Assembly (NCBI GenBank): GCA_022818135.1
Contig: JAFMSR010000005.1
Coordinates: 28,583,865-28,647,864, forward strand
Origin: Saxidomus purpurata
Lineage: Eukaryota > Mollusca > Bivalvia > Venerida > Veneridae
Reading direction: 5' to 3'
DNA length: 64,000 bases
The notes under the pieces are model-generated. The model was not told the origin of the DNA. It worked only from the letters and a program-made list of their open reading frames with translations, and made no database searches. Below are positions 8,555 through 19,600 of the stretch, one piece after another. A program made the translations under genes and the position numbers. Within the stretch, counting starts at the first letter, position 1, and every line of letters starts with the position of its first letter.

Positions 8555-11131
8555 ATGCCTGGTGCAGGGCAGCGGTCATTTAACTGCATTTTATGTAAGA
8601 AGAGAACAAAACCAAAGGAAAGAAGACCAGTAAACAAATGTATACAGAAGTATATTTTTAAGTACTTTCTTACTTCAGCAACAGAAAATGATGTGATTTG
8701 TCAAAAGTGTAGACATTCGTATTATCTTCAAGACACTAAACGTAAATCACGTGACGATGTCCACACAGGTTATTCATCTACTGTATCAAGAGATCGCCAG
8801 GAATCATGTATTCGCAGTCCTCCATCTGTACATTTGAATATACCATGTACTGCTAGTTCTCACGCTAGATGTTTCGTGTGTAAAAAGCCAGGTCCTAGGT
8901 TGATTGTTGTTCCTTCTAGTGCACGAATGTCAGCCTTCATTCAACATAATGTTTTGATTCCATCTGGTTCAAGATGTTGTCCATCACACATTCACAGCAC
9001 TGACACTTTCTCCGATGATATTAAGAATGTAAATACCATAGAACAGTCATTCCTTAACAGAACATCAATATTGGAACTGTTGTCGTCATTAAGAAGTATA
9101 TGTGCTTCAACAAAAGAAAGCATTTGTTTTGAAAACTTTAAAGACAGTGATTACTTAAGCCTCACTGGACTAAAGAAGACTGACTTTGATGATCTTTACC
9201 AGTGTATACAAGGACATCTTCGGAACACGCATACACGTACTGTCCGCACCACTCTTGGTTTGTTTTTATTGAAGCTCAAAGCTGGTTTATCGAATAAGAT
9301 ACTTGCAACTCTGTTTTCGATATCTGTCTCAAGTCTGAGGAGAGGAATAACGTCGGTTAGGAAAGCCCTTATGTCGTTTTTTGTTCCGAAACATCTTGGA
9401 CTCGAACATATAACCAGGGAAGAAATAATATCAAGACATACAAGACCCTTGGCCCAATGTCTGTTTGGTACGAACCAAGAAGGCGATTCTTCACAACTTA
9501 TACTTGTTTTAGATGGCACCTACATTTACGTGCACAAGTCCAACAACTTCAAATTTCAACGGCGTTCCTACTCCGTCCAAAAAGGAAGGACCCTTGTTAA
9601 ACCAATGGTCATTGTATCAACAACAGGATATTTTGTCACCATCGTCGGACCATACCTTGCAGACGGTCGTAATTCAGACGCACGAATTCTGAATCATATG
9701 CTTCAGACAAACGTCGAAGACATACGGTCGTTTGTAGGAAAGAATGATATCTTTGTTGTAGACAGAGGGTTCCGGGACTCACTTTCACTTCTAGAGGATA
9801 TGGGAATAAAGGCTGAAATGCCAGCTTTTATGGTAAAAGGTCAGAGGCAGATGTCAACAGACGACGCAAATGCCAGCAGACTTGTTACAAAGGTTTGTAT
9901 TCTTCATCTACTGTTATAGAATGTATTTAACGAAATTCATCTAAACAGATACATAGTCCCTTACACATATTTTACAATGACAGAAATCTTGGTATTTATT
10001 CAAAAGAAATTTGAAAATCTAGCATATTCGGTACACGCGTTAGTATCTTGAAAGTAGCTTTAATTACTCAAATGAAGGGTATTTTGCAAGATTCATTGTT
10101 ATACATGTATCATAAATACACATGACACGGAAAGTGACTATAATTGGGACCCGTGTAGTACTAAAATACTTTTATGTTACCATAAGATAGACATTTTACA
10201 TTTACAGCTAAACGGCTTTCATTATTTTCTAACATTGCTCACAGATCTACTTTTGTTCAGAGATTATTTTGATCACGTGATTCCCCACCGTGCATGGTAT
10301 CTCGTCGATATGGAAATGATTAGTTTACAAGCATTTCATCTGCATTATTGAGCTTGAATTGTATGATATATTTATATTTGCCTGTATTTTTCAAATTCAT
10401 TTAAGATACGATGGGTGGTTGAGAGCGCCAATGCACGGATCAAACGGTGGAAGTTCCTTGACAAAGTATTACCCACAAACCAGATACCAAATATAGGGGA
10501 CTTTGTTCGTATTGTATGTGCTGTGTCAAACAAGTACCTTGCACCTCTTAGTTCTGCTGAAGAAGATGATTCCCGCGTAGCCCAGGTTATGTTAAAACAA
10601 GTCAAACAAGTAAACAGCCTAAAATCTTTCATAGAGAGCAGTAACATTGAACGAAGATCAACTATGTGGAAAAATGTTGACTGTGTAGATCTAGAACATT
10701 TCCCCAGATTGTCCGAAGAATATCTGCGGGCTTTAACATGCGGTGTTTATCAGTTAAAGCTAAGTCCGTGTTACATTCAGGAACATTTAGAAGGAAGCTG
10801 TGACATTAAAGTTCATGTTGAAGACAGTAATTTAATTCGTGTCAGAATACAAAGCCGGCATGTGTCTTCAAAAAAATACGATCTCTGGGTACAGTTTGAC
10901 CAGGTTGAGGTTTTAGCCTGGTATTGCAAGTGTCGGGCAGGTGCACGTGTTGTTGGTGTATGTTCCCATATTGCGGCAGTTATATGGTTTCTTGGATACG
11001 CCCGGTTTCGTTATACGCACCCAGAAAATCTCGGCGTCCGTGATTGGACAGCGCACCTGTCTGACGCCGCCAATATACCGGAACCTATAGATGAATCCGA
11101 CAGTGAATCACTCTGTAGCGATTCTGATTAG
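8555..11131 (+). CDS. DDE transposase-like protein with N-terminal zinc motifs and C-terminal SWIM finger
   Basis: There are two exons, 8555-9892 and 10406-11131, joined in phase 0 (AAAG|GTTTGT donor, TTTAAG acceptor) into 687 residues. The junction reads through the conserved run RLVTK-IRWVVESANARIKRW, which supports the splice. The N-terminus has CxxC pairs (CILCKK, CQKC) and a second CxxC...CCxxH cluster. The DDE_Tnp_4-like core has D320 in LDGTY, D403 in VDRGFRD and E452 in WVVES, a spacing of 83 and 49 residues between the catalytic positions. A SWIM zinc site CxC-x9-CxH lies at 620-634, followed by an acidic Ser/Asp tail. I link it, from memory, to IS5/ISL2EU-type transposases with SWIM domains found in several invertebrates. 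I chose ATG 8555 because a pyrimidine-rich 3' splice site (TTTATTTCTTTCCAG) lies just before it, and the longer frame starts inside an LTR. All catalytic residues are intact. No terminal inverted repeats were found, so it may be a live transposon gene or a domesticated one. Confidence 0.8.
9893..10405 (+). other. Intron of the DDE-SWIM gene
   Basis: This 513-bp intron has GT-AG ends in phase 0. It separates the second catalytic Asp from the catalytic Glu of the transposase core. It is AT-rich and no other feature is visible in it. Confidence 0.75.
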
Positions 11132-13728
11132 TCTTTCTAAGGCATTTCCATTGTAACCTTGCTTCTTTTGTATTTGCAACTGACAGTTTTTTTTCAATTA
11201 TCGCATTCAAGAAAGTGTGCGGAAGTATACAGTTGCATATTTTTTCTCAATTGTAACATGTGCGATAAAAAAAGGCAGTTTTCAAACCATAAGTAATTTC
11301 CTCCAGAAAAGTAATGTTAACACGTTTGCTTCCGAAAACATACTGATATTCTACATGTCAAAAGCTGTTTGAAGCAAGATTAGTTTTGTCTGTAGAAGTT
11401 CCGTCAGTAATTGTTGTTTTAGATACGCAAGGCTTACTGTTGTTATTTGTTGTTGTAGCAAGTAAAAGTTCATGACTTAGTTTGTTATATTGAAAAAACT
11501 TAAATTGTTTGCTTTCGATGATGCTTGTGATGTTATCAAGTATAACTAGCTGCTTTGTTAGCATCATATTAAATTTAGTCGAATTCCGACTAACACGGAC
11601 ATCGAACCCTAGACCTCTGGGTCTTGTGCTATAAATGCATTTTACCTGTGACCACGGGCACACCACCCACAAATTGTTATATATATGTGGCTTTTAATTC
11701 ACATCGTTATTGTTATATTTATTAATTTTAGTTACTAAATGCTTTTCAAATCTGATTTCATTGGTATATGGTTCATTGGTCCATTTAAATGTATAATTGT
11801 GTATACCGTTTATGCCTATACAATTTGTTTGCTTCATTTACGAAATAAGGTGTTATTGATTATGACATGTTAGCGCCACAAATTGTTTTAATATGGTATA
11901 GATCTGTATAATTTTGTTATTTATGTAAAGTATAAAAAATTTAAGAAGTCGTTCTAGCAAAATTTAGAGAAACTGTCATTTTAATTAAGTCAAGAGTAAA
12001 TGGTTTTTAAAATACATGTATCATTAAAATGGATTGTTAGATAGACAACAAAACTATATGATAGCGTTTTGGGATTACCTATAACAGTTCAGACTAAAAG
12101 CCGCGGATCGGTAAAATATGCATGTCCAACATAACTAATATATATTATGTTGTTCCGAGTGTGAGCTATTTCATAATTACCCAAATTTAATGCAGTTGTC
12201 GATAGTATGATGCGTCACATCTGAAATATAACTCATTGGTCACAAGCAGAGTATGTAAAATATACCCTAATTTTTATACCTTCTCGGCAGACACGCTTAC
12301 GTTTTTTTACACATGACGTCACTACTTTCGGTTTCATCGGCATAGGTCACCGTGTCTCTCAACATCCCGGCGTTTGTTTTTGCTGATGAGAAGGTTGATT
12401 TTAAATCTTCTCTTCCGTTGTCAATATATCTTATTTGAGCACGACAAAGTTTGCTTTAAATCTATATTTTTTGCACGCGTTCAAAAACGCAAATCCCACA
12501 GCTGCCTGTAAACGATAGGGAGCACATTGAATGTTTTCAAAAATGGTAAAATCGTGTCCAATAGTTTTCACTGTTGTCTAAAAGTGTCAGCATTTGTCTA
12601 TGATCAAGATCTTTCAAATAGTATTTGAAAGACTTTGCTAAGATGAGGTCTTTTTTTAGTATTCACGAGCTGTCGTAATTGTCTCTTACATCGTTGTAGA
12701 CAAAACGATTTCCGCAAGTTAACTGATGATTCTAAGGCCAAACATGTATTAACCGCTAAATGCAATTTTACGTAACAGGTGCCGTAAGGATATACATGTA
12801 TTGCCGTTATTTTGAAAAAAATGTTCTTTGTCTATTCTATTATATCATAAAAGAAATTATTGTCGTTGCGATATTCACTTTGGTGAATTTATTGAAGATT
12901 TATTTTCTACAAGTAAAAATGCAACCTGCAATTTATCATTTGTAACGATCTACGCGTGAAAATAAGTAGCGGTCTTTGTTATGGATTTATTACTCCTAGG
13001 AGTATCCACTGATATATATTTCAAAATATAAATACTCTTGGTAAGTTTTCTGAATCAAAATAGGCGAAGACATTAAATGTTATTAATGTCAGTAATTATT
13101 TACTGAGGTTGAACATATACTTCGTATCATCCATTAACGGCGATATTTATATTTTCATAACACATAAATTAATATGTTTCAATTTATACATCTGAGGTTT
13201 AATTATATATCAAAACCTAGCTTGTGTGTTGTTATTTTTATGAATATATCCAAAAACGCTTTAGTAACAGTAATTGGCGCAAAATTGACGTGACGTAACA
13301 TTGACGTTACGTAACAAACGTCGTAAAATTGGGTTAACACCCTCTTCAGTTGAGCTTCGAAACTGACGAAAATATTATTTTATAGGATAATCAAACATGA
13401 TACAGCAGTATAGGACACATTTATTTAACATTGTACAAAGTTTGGTGAATTTCTGGAATGGGGCCGATTTTGGTCATTCGTGGCTCAAGCAGTCAGTGAT
13501 TTGCATAATTTTTCCGTTCATAATTCATGGTCTGATATGAAGTCACATTTTCTTATATATTCCGTAAATGATCCGTGATTTGTAAATGTTTTTCCTAAAT
13601 ATGTCTGTCGGTGATACTTGATTTTCGTAGAAATAAATGATTATGGATAATTTATCTCCTCCTTCATTATGATGATCGGGTACTATAGCCGCATCAACCA
13701 CTGGAATTTGTAACAAAGCTATATCAGC

Positions 13729-13852
13729 CACAGTCACATGAAGTTTTGACCCCCGAAAGTCATTTTTGTAAAACATCCTGACCGACTATCAAGAATATAA
13801 TATATGCCTGACAGTCGGTCCGGGGTGTTTTACAAAAATGACTTTCGGGGGC
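13729..13852. repeat. Foldback element, truncated copy
   Basis: The left arm starts CACAGTCACATGAAGTT and continues through a segment around 13751-13793. Its reverse complement returns at about 13807-13851. The right end lacks the ...GACTGTG terminus seen in the complete copy at 29919-30065, so this copy is truncated. The two copies share strongly conserved arms, for example AAAGTCATTTTT and the GACCGACTATCAAG segment. Confidence 0.75.
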
Positions 13853-14317
13853 AAGCACAAGTGCAATACAGCAATGCTAAGTCCCCTACAGTATATACAT
13901 ACAAGAGATGGATCATACTGTATGGGACTTAAACTTGCTATAGTAATCATAGGAGATCGTATTATACTTTTTTCGGCTTTGTTTTGTCTTTTTACTTTCA
14001 TTTCAGAACCAAGATAACAAAATATGAGCTTATTTTCCTTGGATCTTAACTTTGATATTTTACCACTGAAGTACCCGGTAGACTGAAAAATCCATTTTTT
14101 TTAAAGTTACTGGTGACCGTGATTGGGTATGAAATAGTTCAATATATAAACATGCAGTTTCAAAACAAGGTCCGAATAATAACTAAACATTTTCCTCTCT
14201 TTTTCAAAGGCAATGTCAGTTTGTAAACTGAAATTGATTTTGGTGTTTCCAACATCGTGCAGTTACATATCCAATTCAAACATCAAATGGACTCTAAAAG
14301 TGAATTAATGCTTTTGT

Positions 14318-14521
14318 AGAGCCACCTTGGCGCTTGTTTGCCTCAGGACCGAATGTTCCCACAGTTCAATCCCCACCAGGACCAAAATATTTCACATTGC
14401 ATCTCACTACCTTCTAGGTTGATTCCATCTGTAGTGAGTCTCGAGAGCAACCAATAAGTCCAATATATTATTAAGTTGTACGAACTAACTTCGTAGTCGA
14501 TATTAAATAAATTAGTATAAA
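14318..14521 (+). repeat. tRNA-derived SINE
   Basis: A B-box-like AGTTCAATCCC lies at 14363-14373. It is followed by a central block around GTGAGTCTCGAGAGC and a 3' tail AATAAATTAGTATAAA near 14505-14520. The central block and tail recur in the SINE at 53661-53878, so the two are copies of one family. Boundaries are approximate. Confidence 0.65.
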
Positions 14522-16626
14522 TTAATGCTTTCGTAAAATCATAAATGTTTTGTTTCTGAACTCCTGAATCTAAATAAAAAATACTAAGAGTTTTAAAAGA
14601 TTTATTGACCAAAATAAATAAAAGACATATCACAATACAGAAATGGTAACATGTTGTGAAAGACATTTGGCTGATATTTATCTATCTCCCATTCTTTCCC
14701 TTGTATACCAAATGTCAGTATTTAAAGCATGCACATTTACACAAAATGCCATAAGCCTCAATTTGAATATATTAGTCACAGAGACAATTGTAAATTAGGC
14801 CATACTATAATAAAGTAAACACAGATCAGTCAGGTAAGCAAACCCAGAGAAACTAGCTCTATTTTATATTAGAAATGTTTAACTTTTAATGAATTTGAAA
14901 AAAGATGTTATTTCATAGAATCATCAAGAAACACCTGAAAAAGAGAATTTCTTTTTCTAACCTTAGCCAAAATTATGCAAATAGTACTAAAAATGACTTG
15001 TACATCTACAAAATCTCATTGCTTTAAAGGAAAACAATGTTTAAAATACAGAAAACTCCATATATAATGATTTTGGATATAGCATAAACTCGGATATAAG
15101 GAAAAAAATTTAAATGGCACGAAGGATATACAATGCAGATATAAACAGAGTTGATTATATTCTAATCCATTTCTTACTGGTCTTATATTATTTCTGGCAT
15201 TAGTGCCTGAACTTCAAATTTGTACAAACATTGCTTGTAGATTGTTTGCAACAACATAAATAACTGAAGAGAAAAAGAAACGCAGGGTAAACCTTTGTGA
15301 AGATTAGACATTATCTAAAATAGTAAAAAGATCGATCTTTCATGAGCAAATTTCCCAAAACTCATCAGTTCATGACCCCTTTAAACTTCTGCTAGCCGTA
15401 CCATAATTGAAAGAAGTAACAATTCAATATCAATAGTGGAATATGTATCCATGAGGGTAAAAAAGTATTGCATTTTTTGTTTCCTTGCATTTCTTTTTTC
15501 TTTCAGTATATACCTGCTCATTCTCACACATTGTTTTGTACAGTCATTGATAAAACACTTTTGCACATTGCAGTTTTACATTTAATACATAAATGACTGA
15601 AGCTATTTTTGTCGACAGTTTGGTTAAGTGTATTGAACTATTATCTGCATCTGTTGGAAACTTTATGCAGCATTTAATGTGCTATGCAATTCAACAAAAT
15701 ACATACCGTTAGCAATTAAAAGTTCAATCCAATAACCATTGTTGAAAGTTCAGTATTAAACAATGATTGATTGAACAATGAAACTTTACAGGCAGGACAC
15801 ATGTCACCCATTTGTATACACACGTACTGTACGACATGTGACAGCTTTTCTACAACGACTTTTTTCATCTTTACTCTTTCAGTGCCCAAAGCCTGATTTT
15901 TCTTTTATCGTTCTTTTATCTTCTTTTTGTCTTGTCAGACTGTTAATTTTACAGATCATGCTATGCACCAATTCACATAAAATAGCTGCCAGAAAGCCTC
16001 TAAGTTTTTGCAATATCATTGAAAAAATACTGCGCAATATTTCTAACATGTACTTAATATCGATTTAAAAACAAGGAATGTTTTTGGTACAAATAAAGGT
16101 GATTTTGATCATCAAAAGTGGGGGTAAAACAACCAAGCAACAAATCAAAGGAAAACCTTCATATACTGAAAGATGTATCATTTGAAATGCCAAAGCGTAA
16201 CATTAAATTAAGATATCTACCTCAAATAATTATTTGTGTACCCTTGATATGAGAGTTTTTGGGATGAAGTTTCTTTTACCCAGTTTCTCAAGATTTTTTT
16301 AGTTTCAAATATACACAATAGAAGACAAGCTATGGCTTTTGTGAAGGAGAGCTTTGCATGACACAAATGTGGGCTTCCATTCGTTGAAACAGACACTATT
16401 ACGTTACATTTACAAGTGTTATAGTTCCTCTTATATATGACGCAGAACTTGAAAAACGAAATTTAGTCACAATTTCTACCAGGTGTTCCATAAAATAATA
16501 TAATGAGCATACATGTTCCCTGAGGGAGATTTTGCATCTCTGTGATAACACATACATGCTTAAACTAAAAAAATTCTGAGATCTTTTGAAAATGCCCGTC
16601 CAAAACAAAGAGATCCCTTCCAAGCG

Positions 16627-19600
16627 TCACCAATGCTTAGGTCTCTTCATGCCAGTATCCAGTTCTACACTGCCTGCTAACATTTTCTGCTTCATTGACA
16701 TTCGGTGATAGAACTTCAGTACATCCGGATCGGAGCGGACACATTTCTTGTCGAAATCAAGCACTCGCAGTCCTTCCAGATTCTTTGCACGAGATAACGC
16801 CACGTACGACTGACCCGATTCGAATACCTTGGACAGCGATATTTCTACACAGTCTAATGTCATGCCCTACAACGGCAATAAACAATGCTTATAAATTAAC
16901 TGAAGAATAGAACTCTTTCTTATACATGTATCATGTAACATTCAATAATCTGATACAAATCATTTACATTATATATCAAATAATATTTTACTGAAAGTGA
17001 AGAATTAAATGCAAACTCTTTCAGCCAAAACAAAGTTTTACATTTGTTAGATGTTTAAAAATCATTTTATCAAATTACATAACATTTGTAACTTTATAGT
17101 CCAGCATTTATTTTCCAGCATTAAATCAAAAACAAACTTTTGGGAGCAATATTACATGTAAAAGCAGTAATTATAATACTTTTTAAGCATAATTTTCGTC
17201 CATACAACCTAAGGGCCAACATGGCCCTATATCACCAACTTGGGTACCACTGGCCTTAATACAAGGTCATCAAAAAGCAGAAAGGGTCAATTTTGACCCG
17301 AGGGTTTCTGATTAAATCCACTACATAATGCTATATTCCATTAAGCTCTGGGCCTAGTGGTTCTAGACAAGATTTTTTTATTCCCTATAGAAGGTTATGT
17401 TTAATCAGGTGACTATGATCTATAGGGCTTCATGCAAGGAACATCCCTGCCAACTTTAATCAACAGTGGCCTAGTGGTTTGAGAGGTGTCGTTTGAAGCA
17501 AAATGTGAACAGAGGTATGAAGTATGACAGATGGTGAGCTATTCTAATAGCCGTGGCACTTTGTGACAGGTGAGCTAAACAGACAGCGAAAGTAATATCA
17601 ACATAAATAAGAGTGCTAAGCTGTCACAAAATACGCTGTCAAGGAGGCTTAACTCAGTATCTGGCAGTTCATTGGTTTTGCAAAACTTGCTAGAACTATA
17701 GAACAGACAAGTCTAATTCACCTGTTTGAACTAAAGAGCTGAGAAGGCTAATTTTATCATTTTTCGATAATTCAAGGGCCATAATCCAAAAGTGCTTTAG
17801 ACAATTGGGCTGGTTATTGATCTTGGCCTAGATATTATGCCCACAAATATTTTCACCAAGTTTGATGAAGATCAGATGAAAACTACAATGTATTTGACTA
17901 AGAGAACAGACATGAACTGTAAATTTAGCATAACATGTAAAAGACATTTTGCAAAGAGTTCTATGTACTACCAGAACCGACAACACACACGTTAAAACCA
18001 TGAAAACAAATACGATATTATGAGTTAATGCTTCAGCACTATACAGTCCAACCTAACTGAACGCCACCTCCCTAGAGCAAAACCTCCCTAAAAAGACTCA
18101 CATTTTCTTTCCCGTTCCATCAATTATATAAATATTCAACCTCTCCAGAACAACACCCCTCTACAACAAAAACATATAAGTGTTCCAAAGGGTGTTCCCT
18201 CCTGAGAAGTTGCACTGTATATATTGTATAAAAGGCATGTAATTTGTTTACCTGGCTTTTATGTATTGAAATGGCCCAAGCAAGTTTGAGAGGAACTTGC
18301 TTCCTTGTCAAGAATACTCCACCAGCTAGCTTGAATGTCCATCGTGTAGGTTTTACCGTAACTTCTTGACCACATAAAAACTTTACTACTGGTAGACCTA
18401 ATAAATGGAAAAAGTCATGTTGGTACTTTTGTCATCACTATACATGTATTTCTTTTTTGTAGTTAATACAGATATATACATGTGTATGCATGAGCTCTGT
18501 TGAAAGAAAACCAAACTTTTAGAATTTGCTATTATCAGACTTTTTATAGTCCCGGCCGACCCAGCAACATGTGCAAAGACCCTTTTTAGTATTTGCTATC
18601 ATTGTAAATGCTGTTCAAGCAGATATCTCACTACAGAAAGCGACTATACATTGTGAAACCACTTATCTTAGGTGATTTCATGGGTGGACAGACCCATGTA
18701 TTTAAGATACCAAAGGAAATCCTTGCAACGTTAATATAATTTACTATAAAGAAAATGAAATTCATGAATTCAAGTACAATGTACCCATAAAACTGCAGAT
18801 TAAAAAAAATTCACAAACTTTTCTCCCCACATATTTACTCACTTTTACAGTACACAGCTACTCTAATGTCACATGTGTACCAGTACTCTTGACATGAAAA
18901 CTAAGCAAACAATATTGTTTAGATCAAATTGGCAGATGTTTTGGTAATGATGTGAGTTTTCATATTGCAAGGCTCATATCATTTCACAATATGACTTTCA
19001 AGCGCACAATGTAATCTTTCATGAAATAACAAATATTTAGATCTTAAGTATTTTAATATTTTTCAATAAAAACTTACTTTAAACATGTAAAAAGTAATAA
19101 TATGTAACTACACAAAGCACTATGGTTGGATAAGTTTGTGGTTCCAATCCATTCCATTCTTGTCCATTTTGCATCATACATTTCCCCATGTTAAATCAGT
19201 AAGTCTATGTGCATATTTGCAGTTCTGAGCATTAATTTTATTACATACTTGTAAAGTTGCATGATAACAAAATTGTTGAAGGTAAGTTATATCATAACTA
19301 AAATGTCTTGCCAATATTCTTATACCAATATCTGAGTCTACATTTTAAAGTTATTACATGTTTTCATTTTTTAGCATATTTTGGAGTTATAAACAGTAAG
19401 TTTACCGTCGCTTCCTTTCTCAAATCCTGTAACCACGCCCCTGGCTCCATTGACCAGCCCCTGTGATACATCAACATTCTTTGCCAGCATCACCTGGGCC
19501 CCAACCGTCAGTTCCAATGTACCAGGAACCGGTGACAGGAAATTGATCTGTTTCAAGTACACCTCATCACTGTCTGTGGACACAAACTTTTTTGACAGGC

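Larger units (their letters stand above)
11132..16626. other. Gene-free spacer between convergent DDE-SWIM and PIF1
   Basis: No coding exon is convincing here. Open frames are short and AT-driven. The region contains a truncated foldback element (13729-13852), a tRNA-derived SINE (about 14318-14521) and a perfect CRE-type palindrome TGACGTCA at 12314-12321 with no gene attached. The two flanking genes converge, so this is 3' flank on both sides. Confidence 0.6.

Noticed and set aside
12314..12321. Perfect CRE palindrome TGACGTCA as a promoter
   Set aside because: No gene start, CpG-rich context or other promoter element lies nearby. An 8-base palindrome can occur by chance.
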